Positions 28,739-38,236 of a stretch of DNA of 64,000 nucleotides are shown in pieces; the stretch's first letter is position 1, and the number at the start of each line of letters is the position of its first letter. The DNA comes from Hymenobacter piscis. Lineage in GTDB: Bacteria > Bacteroidota > Bacteroidia > Cytophagales > Hymenobacteraceae. Where the stretch lies: the NCBI RefSeq assembly GCF_018760735.1, contig NZ_JAHHZN010000007.1, positions 62,001-126,000 of the forward strand, given 5' to 3'. The position numbers and the translations under genes were made by a program. Under the pieces are notes generated by a model. That model searched no databases, had not been told where the DNA came from, and saw only the letters and a list, made by a program, of their open reading frames with translations.

Positions 28739-29616
28739 ACTCCCTCGCCCACTTCCTCAATGCGCGCCTTTACGCGCTGCATCAGCCACATGGGGGTGCT
28801 GGTGGCCCCGCAGATGCCCACCGATTCGGCCCCGCGGAACCAGTCTTCGTCCAGTTCCTGCTCGTTTTCCACGAAGTAGCTGCGCGGGTTGGTACGGTTT
28901 ACTACCGAGAACAGGGCCTTGCCGTTGGAGCTTTTGCGCCCGCTCACGAACACAATAACGTCGTGCTGCCGGGCAAAAACGGCCAGGGCGGGCTCCCGGT
29001 TGCTGACCTGCCGGCAGATGCTGTCGTTGGCATCAAAGGCGTCCAGGGAGCCGCCCGCCGCCCGGATGCGGTCTTCTATCACGGCCTTCATGTGGTAGAA
29101 GCCGGCGGTGCTCTTGGTGGTCTGGCTGAACAGGGTCACGGGCCGGGCGAAATCCACCTGGTCGAGGTCGGCCTCAGTCATCACGATGATGGCCTGGTTG
29201 CGGGTCTGGCCCGTGAGGCCGGCCACCTCGGCGTGGCCGGGCTGGCCGTAAATCACAATCTGGCCCTGCTGGCGGTTAGCGGCATCGAAGGCGTGCTTGA
29301 CGCGGTTCTGGAGCTTGAGCACCACCGGGCAGGAAGCGTCGATGAGCTCCAGGTTGTTGCGCAAAGCCAGCTCATAGGTGGCCGGCGGCTCGCCGTGGGC
29401 CCGGATGAGCACCTTGGCATCGTGGATGTCCTCAAGCTGCTCCCGGTCGATGATGCGCAGGCCCAGGGCGTGCAGGCGCTCCACCTCCATGCGGTTGTGC
29501 ACAATATCACCGAGGCAGTACAGGGTTTGCTCCTGGGCCAGCTCGTCCTCGGCCATCTGAATGGCAAATTCAACGCCGAAACAATAGCCGGAATTTTTAT
29601 CGATGATGACGTTCAT
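28726..29616 (-). CDS. ispH: 4-hydroxy-3-methylbut-2-enyl diphosphate reductase
   Basis: This 296-residue protein catalyses the last step of the MEP isoprenoid pathway, reducing HMBPP to IPP and DMAPP with a [4Fe-4S] cluster in the cytoplasm. The three cluster cysteines are Cys12 (NSGYCFGVEFA), Cys96 (DASCPVV) and Cys201 (DSICRQVSNRE). The catalytic region AHGEPPATYE is present, as is the SGRKSSNGKALF segment. The extreme C-terminus (VVSA-stop) is encoded by the adjoining heptamer array. The gene lies downstream of cmk on the same strand. Confidence 0.97.
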   Translation of the reverse strand: MNVIIDKNSGYCFGVEFAIQMAEDELAQEQTLYCLGDIVHNRMEVERLHALGLRIIDREQLEDIHDAKVLIRAHGEPPATYELALRNNLELIDASCPVVLKLQNRVKHAFDAANRQQGQIVIYGQPGHAEVAGLTGQTRNQAIIVMTEADLDQVDFARPVTLFSQTTKSTAGFYHMKAVIEDRIRAAGGSLDAFDANDSICRQVSNREPALAVFARQHDVIVFVSGRKSSNGKALFSVVNRTNPRSYFVENEQELDEDWFRGAESVGICGATSTPMWLMQRVKARIEEVGEGVVSA

Positions 29617-29757
29617 GCGCTTAGCTCTAGTACTTCCGCCCGACGAATCCTACCGAAAAGCCCCGCCACGCAGCCCGTTCGGGCCGGTGCCGCGTGCTGG
29701 CGCGGGGCTCGGCTGTACAACAATTACGGGGCCGTTTTGCTCCGCCCCACCCGGCAA

Positions 29758-30462
29758 CTACCGCGCCGAACCGGCCGCGGCCCGCGAAAACAGGGCCGCC
29801 GACACCCGTTCCAGCACGAAATCAACCTGCTCGTCAATCATCATGTGGGTCGTGTCGAGCAGCACGGCGTCGGCGGCGCGGCGCAGGGGGCTTTCGGCGC
29901 GGGTGGAGTCGAGATGGTCGCGCTTTTCGAGGTTGTCCACGATGTCCTCCACCGACACGTGCTCGTTTTTGGCGGCCAGCTCCTCCTGCCGGCGCAAAGC
30001 CCGGGTGAGCACCTCGGCCGTCATGAACACCTTCACCTCAGCATCGGGAAACACGGTAGTCCCGATGTCGCGGCCGTCCATGACTACGCCGCGGTGGCGG
30101 CCCATCTGCTGCTGCTGGCGCACCAGGGCGTGGCGCACGGCCGGAATCACGGACACCTCGCTCACGGAGTTGGAAATGCGCATCTGCCGGATTTCGTCCT
30201 CCCGGATCACGCCGTCGAGGCAGAGCTCGTTACGGCCGGTTTTGCGGTTGCGCCGAAAGGTAATCTGCATCTCGTGCAGGGCCTGCTCCACCCGGGGCAA
30301 GTCGGTGAAGGCAATGTTGCGCTCCAGCAGGTACAGCGTCACGCCCCGGTACATGGCCCCGGTGTCGATGTAGGCGTAGCCCAGCTCGGCGGCCACGGCT
30401 TTGGCCGTGGTGCTCTTGCCACAGGAAGAGTAGCCGTCGATGGCAATGACGATTTTCTGCAT
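29758..30462 (-). CDS. cmk: Cytidylate kinase
   Basis: A 234-residue enzyme that phosphorylates CMP/dCMP. ATG 30460-30462 gives MQKIVIAIDGYSSCGKSTTA, placing the P-loop at residues about 9-17; a longer frame upstream is not conserved in type. YIDTGAMYRGVTLYLL and VVMDGRDIGTTVFPDAEVKVFM are the diagnostic CMP-kinase motifs. The gene pair cmk-ispH on one strand, 141 bp apart, is common in Bacteroidota. Confidence 0.95.
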   Translation of the reverse strand: MQKIVIAIDGYSSCGKSTTAKAVAAELGYAYIDTGAMYRGVTLYLLERNIAFTDLPRVEQALHEMQITFRRNRKTGRNELCLDGVIREDEIRQMRISNSVSEVSVIPAVRHALVRQQQQMGRHRGVVMDGRDIGTTVFPDAEVKVFMTAEVLTRALRRQEELAAKNEHVSVEDIVDNLEKRDHLDSTRAESPLRRAADAVLLDTTHMMIDEQVDFVLERVSAALFSRAAAGSAR

Positions 30463-30509
30463 GGCAAGGTCGGGGCGGCTAACGTCGGACAACAGACTAG
30501 GAAGACTCA

Positions 30510-30902
30510 CTAAATCCAGGTTTTACGGCTTGGCTGGGCGGCCAGGCGCTCGGGTATGCCCGCAAAAAACGCCGTCACCGACTGGGCCGGGCCCTTGGTC
30601 AGCTGTTCGCTCACGCGGTAGAATGGGTTGAAAAAGGACGTCTGGTTGATGCCCACGCCGGTGGTGCCATCGGGCCCCTGGGCCCAGGTGCCGCCGTAGG
30701 TATCCACCAGGCACTGGCCCAGAAAGCAGCCCAGGGCCGTGATAACCCCCTGGCGCTCGGCCTCCTTGATGATGGGCCGCTGCCCTTCGATGAACTCATC
30801 GAGGCGCAGCACGGCGGCGGCATCAAAGTGATTTACCTGCAGCTGCTGCCGCACGGCTTCGGCGGCCTGGCGCAGGGAGGCTAAGGGCGATTCTTCGGGC
30901 AT
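30510..30902 (-). CDS. Conserved-looking hypothetical protein
   Basis: A 130-residue protein from ATG 30900-30902 (MPEESPLASLRQAAEAVRQQ). Its middle (IKEAERQGVITALGCFLGQCLVDTYGGTW) and the segment VGINQTSFFNPFYRVSEQL look like a compact globular domain. I cannot place it in a named family. It lies 47 bp upstream of cmk on the same strand. No signal or membrane segment is present. Confidence 0.7.
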   Translation of the reverse strand: MPEESPLASLRQAAEAVRQQLQVNHFDAAAVLRLDEFIEGQRPIIKEAERQGVITALGCFLGQCLVDTYGGTWAQGPDGTTGVGINQTSFFNPFYRVSEQLTKGPAQSVTAFFAGIPERLAAQPSRKTWI

Positions 30903-30933
30903 AGGGCGCAGGGTTAGCGGCAATCAGGAGGAG

Positions 30934-31092
30934 TCAGTGACTGTCGCAGGGGCAGGGGACTTTGCCAAACTTGGCTTTGCGCTTGAAAGAGGCCGTTTTT
31001 TTCTGCTGCGGGGAGCGGGCGGCGCAGCCCGCCGTCAGCAGGCCGGAGCCCCCGATCAGGGTAGCCAGTAGCACAGTCACAATCTTTCTCAC
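30934..31092 (-). CDS. 52-residue lipoprotein with a C-terminal CPC motif
   Basis: A short frame begins with GTG at 31090-31092: MRKIVTVLLATLIGGSGLLT and then the lipobox LTAGC (Cys23). The mature part is Lys-rich and ends FGKVPCPCDSH just before TGA. A complete lipoprotein signal in such a short frame is unlikely by chance. The CPC motif with a terminal His could bind metal, but that is only a suggestion. It is followed, 32 bp later, by the hypothetical gene upstream of cmk. Confidence 0.6.
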   Translation of the reverse strand: MRKIVTVLLATLIGGSGLLTAGCAARSPQQKKTASFKRKAKFGKVPCPCDSH

Positions 31093-31176
31093 GGCGCAGA
31101 TTTTCGACAAATATACGGTTCTTTACCCGGCTGCCGCCCTCCGGCCCCGTTTTTCCCCGTGCCTTTTTCCCCGCTT

Positions 31177-32910
31177 ATGCCCGCCGAATTCTCCCTCCAG
31201 GCCAACGTTATCAACCTGTTCAGCAACACGATAACCCCCGCCACGGTGCACGTGGCCGCCGGCCGGGTCCGGCAGATTGTGCCCCTGGGTCCCACCACCC
31301 CCGACCCCGCCCTGCCCTACGCCCTGCCCGGCTTCGTGGATGCCCACGTGCACGTGGAAAGCTCCCTGTTGGTGCCCTCCGAATTCGCCCGCCTGGCCGT
31401 GGTCCACGGCACCGTGGCCACCGTCTCCGACCCCCACGAAATCGGCAACGTGCTGGGCGTGGCCGGCGTGAAGTACATGCTGGCCAACGCGGCCCAAGTG
31501 CCGTTCAAGTTCTGCTTCGGGGCGCCTTCCTGCGTGCCCGCCACGCCCTTCGAAACGGCCGGGGGCGAAATCACCGCCGCTGATATCGAGGCGCTTTTCC
31601 GCGACCACCCCGAAATCGGGTACCTGGCCGAGATGATGAACTGGCCCGGCGTGCTGAACCGCGACGAGCTGGTGATGGAGAAAATTCGGCTGGCCCGGCA
31701 GTACCAGCGGCCCGTGGATGGCCACGCGCCCGGCCTGCGGGGCGGGGAAGCGGCCCGCTACGCGGCGGCCGGCATCAGCACCGACCACGAGTGCTTCACG
31801 GCCGAAGAAGCCCTCGACAAGCTGGCCGTGGGTATGAAAATCCTGATCCGGGAAGGCTCGGCGGCCCGCAACTTCGAGGCCCTGATTGACCTGCTGCCCG
31901 CGCACTACGAGCACCTGATGTTCTGCTCCGACGACAAGCACCCCGATACGCTGGTGCTGGGCCACCTCAACCAGCTGGTGCAGCGGGCCGTGGCCCGGGG
32001 CCAGGATGTGTTGCAGGTGCTGCGCGTGGCCTGCCGCAACCCCGTGGAGCACTACCGCCTGCCCGTGGGCCTGCTGCGCGAAGGCGACCCGGCCGACTTC
32101 ATCGTGGTGGACGACCTGGTGGATTTCCGGGTCCGCCAGACCTACCTCAACGGGGAGCTGGTGGCCGAAAACGGCCAAACCCGCATTCCGGCCGTGCCCG
32201 TGGACGTGGTCAACAACTTCACCGCCCACGACGTGAAAGCGGCCGATTTTGAAGTTAAAAGGGAGAAAGTAAACGTTAAAAGTTCTTCTTCGGAAGAACT
32301 TGACGAGCCTGACAACGAACAACCAAAAACCAACAACCAAGAACCACCAACCAACACCATCCGCCTCATCGAGTGCTTCGACGGGCAGCTGATTACGGCC
32401 CGGCTGGATGAGCCGGCGCGGGTGGAAAACGGCCTCGTGGTACCCGACCTCAGCCGCGATATTCTCAAGCTCACGGTGGTGAACCGCTACCACGCGGCCC
32501 CGCCGGCCGTGGCCTTCATCCGGGGCTTCGGGTTGCAGGGCGGGGCTCTGGCCAGCAGCGTCGGCCACGACTCGCACAACATCACGGCCGTCGGCTGCGA
32601 CGATGAGAGCCTGGCCCGCGCCGTGCAGCTGGTCATGGACGCCCGCGGCGGCCTGGCCGTCGTTACGCCCGGGGGCGAGGAGCTGGTGCTGCCCCTGCCC
32701 GTGGCCGGCCTCATGTCGGACCAGAGCGGGCCGGCCGTGGCCGCCGCCTACACCGCCGTCGATGCCCTGGCCAAGCAGCTGGGCTCGCCCTTGCAGGCCC
32801 CGTTCATGACGCTTTCGTTCATGGCCCTGCTCGTCATCCCCAGCCTCAAGCTCTCCGACAAAGGCCTGTTCGACGGCGAGGCCTTCCGGTTTGTGGAGGC
32901 AGTGGTGTAG
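31177..32910 (+). CDS. ade: Adenine deaminase (AdeC type)
   Basis: A 577-residue amidohydrolase that converts adenine to hypoxanthine in purine salvage. The ATG at 31177 (MPAEFSLQANVINLF) is preferred over a GTG six codons earlier. Metal-binding motifs include PGFVDAHVHVESSL and DPHEIGNVLG; DGHAPGLRG, STDHECFT and FCSDDKHPDTL follow in the expected order. The C-terminal adenine-deaminase domain (VGHDSHNITAVGCDDESLA) is complete. Unusually, residues about 360-394 are encoded by two heptamer arrays around a small hairpin, forming a Lys/Asn/Gln/Pro-rich loop not expected in the family. The stop codon starts a second repeat element. Confidence 0.94.
   Translation: MPAEFSLQANVINLFSNTITPATVHVAAGRVRQIVPLGPTTPDPALPYALPGFVDAHVHVESSLLVPSEFARLAVVHGTVATVSDPHEIGNVLGVAGVKYMLANAAQVPFKFCFGAPSCVPATPFETAGGEITAADIEALFRDHPEIGYLAEMMNWPGVLNRDELVMEKIRLARQYQRPVDGHAPGLRGGEAARYAAAGISTDHECFTAEEALDKLAVGMKILIREGSAARNFEALIDLLPAHYEHLMFCSDDKHPDTLVLGHLNQLVQRAVARGQDVLQVLRVACRNPVEHYRLPVGLLREGDPADFIVVDDLVDFRVRQTYLNGELVAENGQTRIPAVPVDVVNNFTAHDVKAADFEVKREKVNVKSSSSEELDEPDNEQPKTNNQEPPTNTIRLIECFDGQLITARLDEPARVENGLVVPDLSRDILKLTVVNRYHAAPPAVAFIRGFGLQGGALASSVGHDSHNITAVGCDDESLARAVQLVMDARGGLAVVTPGGEELVLPLPVAGLMSDQSGPAVAAAYTAVDALAKQLGSPLQAPFMTLSFMALLVIPSLKLSDKGLFDGEAFRFVEAVV
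32254..32357. repeat. In-frame heptamer arrays within ade
   Basis: The left array is GTTAAAA, GGGAGAA, AGTAAAC, GTTAAAA (32254-32281). Next comes a hairpin, AGTTCTTC-TTCG-GAAGAACT (32281-32300), with a UUCG-type tetraloop. The right array is six units of the ACCAACA family (32315-32356). The two arms are of different unit types and are not complementary. The insert keeps the ade frame open and encodes a polar loop. Confidence 0.8.
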
Positions 32911-33112
32911 AATTTAGAGTTTAGATTTTTAGAACCTAGAGCTTAGAGCTTAGATTTTAGAACCTAGAGCCTAGAAGTGAGCGGGGAGACTTTCGTTCTG
33001 ACAACCGGCAAATCGGTCCGTCAGAACGAGAGTCTCCCCGCTCACTTCTTGGTTCTTGGTTCTAGGTTCTAGGTTCTTGGTTCTAAAATCTAGGCTCTCA
33101 CTGCTACTCCTA
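32908..33112. repeat. Heptamer-array inverted repeat (TAGAACC type) with long central stem
   Basis: The left array begins with the TAG stop of ade and continues in TAGA-led 7-mers (TAGAGTT, TAGAACC, TAGAGCT, and so on) to 32973. The core stem has 29-base arms at 32974-33002 and 33020-33048 that match at 28 positions. The right array is TTCTTGG/TTCTAGG units to about 33100 and ends in the TTCTAG that closes the receiver gene. It therefore spans the whole intergenic space. Confidence 0.88.
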
Positions 33113-33520
33113 GAACCGCTTTTCCAGCAGCTTGCTCATTTTTTCCTCGGTGAGGGGCTTGGCCAGGTACTCTACGCCGTCGTACTGGGCCACGCGGGCC
33201 GTGTCGGCGGAGTGCATGGAGGTCGTCAGCACGGCCATCACGGTTTTCTCGCGTACTACTTCGGGCAGGTCGCTGTAGAGCTTGAGAAACTCAAAGCCGT
33301 CCATGCCGGGCATTTTCAGGTCCACAAACACCAGTTCGGGCGTGTCGTGGCCGGGTTCGTGGCCCTCACGGTCGCCCCAGATCTGCTGGTAGGCCTGCTC
33401 GGCTTTGTTGAAGGTGTGCACCTGCTCGGCCACGTTGAGGCGGCTGAGCAGGCGGTTGTTGAGGAAGCTGGTGGTTTCGTTATCATCAACCAGCACGATG
33501 TTGCGAAGCTTTTGCGCCAT
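33110..33520 (-). CDS. Stand-alone response-regulator receiver protein
   Basis: A 136-residue single REC domain without an output domain. The acidic pocket is Asp12-Asp13 (VLVDDNE), the phospho-acceptor Asp67 (VFVDLKMPGMDG), the Thr switch at about 99-100 (VLTTSMHS) and Lys121 (AKPLTEE). An insert GDREGHEPGHD lengthens the loop before the phosphorylation strand. It would act as a CheY-like shuttle or phosphorelay intermediate in the cytoplasm. No histidine kinase is adjacent. Its last codon and stop overlap the repeat element. Confidence 0.92.
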   Translation of the reverse strand: MAQKLRNIVLVDDNETTSFLNNRLLSRLNVAEQVHTFNKAEQAYQQIWGDREGHEPGHDTPELVFVDLKMPGMDGFEFLKLYSDLPEVVREKTVMAVLTTSMHSADTARVAQYDGVEYLAKPLTEEKMSKLLEKRF

Positions 33521-33576
33521 AAAGGAAGCCGAAAAATGAACGTGGCAGTACGGAATCTGATAACCGGCGCGGCGAC

Positions 33577-34554
33577 CTAGAGCCAGCCCTGCTCGCGCAT
33601 CCAGTCGTCGTTGTAAATCTTGCCCAGGTAGCGCGTGCCGTGGTCGGGCAGAATGATGACCATGGTATCGTCTTCCTGGAGGTGCTCGCGGGCGTATTCG
33701 AGGGCGCCGTGCACGGCCGAGCCGCAGGACCAGCCCACAAACAGGCCTTCTTCCTTGGCCAGGCGACGCGTCATGAGGGCGGCATCCTGATCGGTTACTT
33801 TGATGAAAAGATCAATCAGGTCGAAGTTAACATTCTTGGGCAGAATATCTTCGCCGATACCTTCCGTTTTGTAGGAATAGATTTCGTTCTCGTCGAAAAT
33901 CCCCGTTTCCTTGTATTTCTTGAACACCGAGCCGTACGTATCGAGGCCCACCGACACGAGGCCGGGGTTCTGCTCCTTCAGGAACTGGCTGGTGCCGCAG
34001 ATGGTGCCGCCCGTGCCCACGCCGGCCGCGAAGTGCGTGATTTTGCCCTCCGTCTGGGCCCAGATTTCGGGGCCCGTGGTTTCGTAGTGGGCCGCCGAGT
34101 TCGAGAGGTTGTCGTACTGGTTGGGGTAGTAGGAGTTCGGGATTTCGGCGTTGAGCTTGCGGGCAATGGAGTAGTAGCTGCGCGGGTCGTCGGGAGGCAC
34201 GTTGGTGGGGCACACGATAACCTCGGCGCCCACGGCCCGGAGGATGTCCTGTTTTTCCTTGCTTTGCTTGTCGCTCATCGTGAAGATGCACTTGTAGCCG
34301 CGGGCAATGGCGGCCAGGGCCAGGCCCATGCCGGTGTTGCCGCTGGTGCCCTCGATGATGGTACCGCCGGGCTGGAGCAGGCCGGCCTTTTCGGCGTCGT
34401 CAATCATCTTCACGGCCATGCGGTCCTTCACCGAGTTGCCGGGGTTGAAGTACTCTACTTTGGCCAGTACGGTGCCTTTGATGCCGTCGGTTACGTGGTT
34501 GAGCTTGACCAGCGGGGTGTTGCCGATAGCCTCAACGATGTTGTTCAAATACAT
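33577..34554 (-). CDS. PLP-dependent cystathionine beta-synthase/cysteine synthase-like enzyme
   Basis: A 325-residue fold-type II PLP enzyme. ATG 34552-34554 gives [20 protein letters not shown]. The PLP lysine is Lys43 in [11 protein letters not shown]; phosphate binding appears as [12 protein letters not shown] and [11 protein letters not shown]. The C-terminal part ([18 protein letters not shown], then [31 protein letters not shown]) resembles the catalytic domain of cystathionine beta-synthases more than classical CysK. No CBS pair follows, so it is a catalytic-domain-only form. A role in cysteine or transsulfuration metabolism is inferred. Confidence 0.9.
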   Translation of the reverse strand: MYLNNIVEAIGNTPLVKLNHVTDGIKGTVLAKVEYFNPGNSVKDRMAVKMIDDAEKAGLLQPGGTIIEGTSGNTGMGLALAAIARGYKCIFTMSDKQSKEKQDILRAVGAEVIVCPTNVPPDDPRSYYSIARKLNAEIPNSYYPNQYDNLSNSAAHYETTGPEIWAQTEGKITHFAAGVGTGGTICGTSQFLKEQNPGLVSVGLDTYGSVFKKYKETGIFDENEIYSYKTEGIGEDILPKNVNFDLIDLFIKVTDQDAALMTRRLAKEEGLFVGWSCGSAVHGALEYAREHLQEDDTMVIILPDHGTRYLGKIYNDDWMREQGWL

Positions 34555-34589
34555 GGGTGAGAGAGGTAAGCGGGTTTGCGGGAGAGGCC

Positions 34590-34598
34590 GCAAAGGTA
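34590..34598 (-). promoter_or_regulatory. Bacteroidota -7 box for the CBS-like gene
   Basis: On the minus strand this reads TACCTTTGC, a match to the TAnnTTTG -7 consensus of the Bacteroidota primary sigma factor, 36 bp upstream of the start codon. The -33 region is GC-rich and has no clear TTTG. Confidence 0.55.
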
Positions 34599-34641
34599 CG
34601 GATTTGTGCACCACCCGCCCGGCCCCGGCCCCGAATCGCCC

Positions 34642-34687
34642 GGTTCCGGGGCGGGCCGCAGCCCGCTGCCGACGGGTTTCGGAACCG
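34642..34687. other. Inverted repeat between divergent genes
   Basis: GGTTCCG and CGGAACC arms enclose about 30 GC-rich bases that can pair further. It sits between the promoters of the CBS-like gene and sucD. It may be an operator or a structural repeat; nothing else supports either reading. Confidence 0.35.
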
Positions 34688-34769
34688 GCCTGCGGCCGAA
34701 TAAGGGCTTTCTCGGGGGAAATTGTAGCTACCAAGCAGAAGGCAGCTTCGCCCGGCCCGCAAAAAAGCC

Positions 34770-34806
34770 TACTTTTGCCCCGCCGCCGGCCTCGGGCCGG
34801 CGGCGG
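34770..34806 (+). promoter_or_regulatory. sucD -7 box and leader hairpin
   Basis: TACTTTTG at 34770-34777 matches the TAnnTTTG box. It is followed directly by a perfect 12-bp GC stem (34780-34791 with 34795-34806) closed by a TCG loop. Transcription should start at or inside the hairpin, so the mRNA 5' end may be highly structured. Confidence 0.5.
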
Positions 34807-34849
34807 CAGTATCCCACCTCAACCCGCATCTTCCGCTAACCCCACTTCT

Positions 34850-35731
<882 letters not shown>

Positions 35732-35756
35732 TCGTCCTTCGACAACTGACTTTACT

Positions 35757-35791
35757 AAAAGAGCCCTGACTTACGTCGGGGCTCTTTTTTT
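35757..35791 (+). terminator. Terminator of sucD
   Basis: AAAAGAGCCC, a 12-base loop, then GGGCTC and a run of seven T. It resembles the terminator at 37157-37191 in position and layout, as expected if the duplicated sucD end included its terminator. Confidence 0.85.
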
Positions 35792-35845
35792 GCCTTAAAT
35801 TTCCTTTATTTGGCAGTTCGTCTATAAATCTGATCTGTTCCCATT

Positions 35846-37045
35846 ATGCGTTTTACTATTACAAAGCCGCTGATAATTGCCAGCTTGCTGGCTACCGTTG
35901 CCTGCACGAAAGAAGTGGAGAAAATCGTCTTGCAGGACAAAGAATACAGCTGGACGGAGGTAAAGCCCCTGATTAGCTACCAACGCAATGTGTTGCGCGT
36001 GGTACCCGGCACGAATACCCTGAATATGCAGGTAGTAGGCCGATTTGAGGTTCTCTCGCCTATTTCTGGCTCGGCGGAGCAAGCGGCCAACGGGTACTAT
36101 ACGGGCAAGGGCCAATCCCGCACCTGGCAATTCCACCCGCTGCCCTTTGACGTGCGCAACGCCGTTCCGATGAACGCGAACTTCTACGCCAGCCCGAATG
36201 GATACGGCAACGTGGAAACCGACACCGTGCTCACTATCTACCCGACCAAGTTCTTAGATCGGGGAACCAAGCTGCGTCTGCGCAAACTCAATCCCCTTGC
36301 CACGCGTTTTGAGAACCAGTTGGTTGGGCCCCGCTTCCCATTTGGGGCGATTAACCGCAACGATTACCTGCTGTGCGGCTACCGCACTTCCGACCCCGCC
36401 GACAATGCCTTCCATTTGGTATTGAGCAAACTTGTTAACACGGCTACCACGGGTGCCACTATTACGAACACCAACCTTCCGGGCACTACGCAGGTTAGTT
36501 CGCAGCTTATTCGCATACCTACCCCAGGCCAGAGCCAGTACAACTATAAAACGTTCTGGGCAGTCGATGACTATTTTCTGGTCTGGTGCGATGGTTTTGG
36601 CCTGTTTAAGATTAATCAGGACGGCTCTTTTCAGCAGGTCAATGGCACGTTCAGCCAGGCTACCGGTCCGGTAAACCCTACCGCCGTTTTCAAGCGTCAA
36701 GGTACTGTTTACGCCCTGCAAAGTGGTGGCACCATCTGGACTTCGGCCAACGACTGCGCCAGCTGGCAGCGCATCGATGGCTTTAACGGAGCACTCAACT
36801 TCTCTTCCTTTTATTCAGTGGGCGACAGCCTCGTAGGTATTACGCACGGCGTTACCACCAACAGCCTCTATACCATGCGGTGGTTGAATGCCAGCACGCT
36901 CCGGCTACGCGAACTAAAGAACGATGGCTTGGGGTACGCTGATTTCTCGAACCTGGCGCAACTCGGCGACACTGTATACCTGGGTACTACTAACGGCCTT
37001 TATAAGCGGCCGCTCAAAAGCTTCTTCGAAAGTAAACCCCAATAG
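35846..37045 (+). CDS. Lipoprotein of unknown function, probably inserted
   Basis: A 399-residue protein with a lipoprotein signal whose lipobox is TVAC (Cys20). The mature region contains beta-rich segments (WAVDDYFLVWCDGFGLFKI, VFKRQGTVYALQSGGTIWTS, NLAQLGDTVYLGTTNGLYKR) that look like blades of a degenerate propeller. I do not recognise the family. It is AT-richer than its neighbours and uses more A/T-ending codons. It lies exactly between the real sucD end and the duplicated sucD end, so it is probably acquired DNA. Confidence 0.75.
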   Translation: MRFTITKPLIIASLLATVACTKEVEKIVLQDKEYSWTEVKPLISYQRNVLRVVPGTNTLNMQVVGRFEVLSPISGSAEQAANGYYTGKGQSRTWQFHPLPFDVRNAVPMNANFYASPNGYGNVETDTVLTIYPTKFLDRGTKLRLRKLNPLATRFENQLVGPRFPFGAINRNDYLLCGYRTSDPADNAFHLVLSKLVNTATTGATITNTNLPGTTQVSSQLIRIPTPGQSQYNYKTFWAVDDYFLVWCDGFGLFKINQDGSFQQVNGTFSQATGPVNPTAVFKRQGTVYALQSGGTIWTSANDCASWQRIDGFNGALNFSSFYSVGDSLVGITHGVTTNSLYTMRWLNASTLRLRELKNDGLGYADFSNLAQLGDTVYLGTTNGLYKRPLKSFFESKPQ

Positions 37046-37050
37046 CCACC

Positions 37051-37131
37051 GTGCGCGAGTGCGGTATCCACGTTGTGGATTCGCCCGCCGAAATCGGCGA
37101 AACGATGCTGAAAGTATTGGGCGGCCAATAG
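37051..37131 (+). pseudogene. sucD: Duplicated 3' end of sucD
   Basis: These 81 bases align without gaps to the last 81 bases of sucD (35651-35731), with 70 identities. They encode [20 protein letters not shown], then KVLGGQ and a stop. Changes are partly synonymous, so the copy evolved as coding sequence before or elsewhere. There is no upstream part. The following bases and terminator also resemble those after sucD. Confidence 0.9.
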
Positions 37132-37156
37132 GCTTGGCTTAATGACTGATTATACG

Positions 37157-37191
37157 AAAACAGCCTTGGCGCAGGTCGAGGCTGTTTTTTT
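37157..37191 (+). terminator. Terminator after the sucD remnant
   Basis: AAAACAGCCT and AGGCTGTTTT arms enclose 12 bases and end in a T-tract. It may also serve the lipoprotein gene converging from the right. Confidence 0.85.
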
Positions 37192-37205
37192 ATTTATCGG
37201 ATGGC

Positions 37206-37997
37206 TTACTGAGAGAAAGCGGCGCGTTGCCTCAGTTGAGAAGGATAGAATACGATACCCAATCCTGTCAGCAGGCTGGCCCCGCGGTTGAATCGAGCCC
37301 GCTGGGCTATTTCCGTATAGGGATCAACCAATCCGCGGCCGGGAAAAGTGGCGGAGTATGCCATGCTTGCCTGAAGCTGCCAGCGGTTATTTTCCCCTAT
37401 ATAATATCGGCCGAAAAGATAAAACTCGTGCCGTAGCTGCTTATCAAGCGGGAGTTGGTAGCGCGTAAAAGGAGTTTGCCGGTCTTGGGCACTTAGCTTC
37501 AAAAAATGAACCTGCGTCAGCCGATAGCCCAATCCCAGGCTTCGGCGCGGTGCCTGATAGGCCAAGCCCACCTGTCCATATTTTTTGCGGTAACGGGCGT
37601 CGTAGTCGTTGTTGAAGGCCAGTAATATGCCGAACTCCGACAACGTACGCTGCGTACGGGCCGCCCCGGTGCCGATGGTAGTTTGCACCACCCAACTATC
37701 TCCCAGTGCGAGGTAAGCACCTATCCCTAGCTCATATTGCAGCGTACGGTATTTTTCTTGCTTACTACCTTGGTCTATTCCCTTACCCGGCCTCCCCGTA
37801 ACTGCCCCCAGCACCAGTATATGGTTGATCGGTGAATAAGCGGCCTTTACTTCGGTTCGGCCGGTAAGTTGGATGTCAAGTTGGGTTTCCCCCTCGCCCC
37901 TGGCCCGGATTATGGGCGCGTGAGGCTGCATGGGCGTATACACCGAGCAGGAGCAGCAGATGGCCGACACTACACTGGCTCTCAATAAACTAATCAT
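37206..37997 (-). CDS. Lipoprotein, CSVY family (member 1)
   Basis: A 263-residue protein. ATG 37995-37997 gives MISLLRASVVSAICCSCSVY, where the Cys of SCSVY is the likely lipidated residue. The mature part is beta-rich (QLDIQLTGRTEVKAAYSPINHILVLGAV, then LGLGYRLTQVHFLKLSAQ) and suggests a barrel or surface beta-sandwich. It is clearly related to the protein at 41126-41923 (shared CSVY, SxxxxxAxYSP, LVxAAxG steps) and more weakly to 38237-38971. It is AT-richer than its relatives. The role is unknown. Confidence 0.75.
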   Translation of the reverse strand: MISLLRASVVSAICCSCSVYTPMQPHAPIIRARGEGETQLDIQLTGRTEVKAAYSPINHILVLGAVTGRPGKGIDQGSKQEKYRTLQYELGIGAYLALGDSWVVQTTIGTGAARTQRTLSEFGILLAFNNDYDARYRKKYGQVGLAYQAPRRSLGLGYRLTQVHFLKLSAQDRQTPFTRYQLPLDKQLRHEFYLFGRYYIGENNRWQLQASMAYSATFPGRGLVDPYTEIAQRARFNRGASLLTGLGIVFYPSQLRQRAAFSQ

Positions 37998-38236
37998 AAG
38001 TACGATACTTTTTCCTGATGAGTAACAGTGCTGCCACATCTGCCCGAAACTGACGCTACGGCAAGAATAGACAGCTATTACCCAATCTAAGCACCATTTC
38101 TACCACAGGGGAACCACAAGTTGAGATTATCAGACTTTCGCGGACTTTGAATTGAGGCAATCAGTCAGTTGTCAATAGTGGTTTCAAGGTCGTAATCCCA
38201 TTTGACGGCATGCTATCCAGAGACTTTTGAGAAACT

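Noticed and set aside
35846..37131. Complete integrative element at sucD
   Set aside because: The duplicated gene end suggests integration, but there is no integrase, relaxase or other mobility gene between the repeats, so I report only the duplication and insert.
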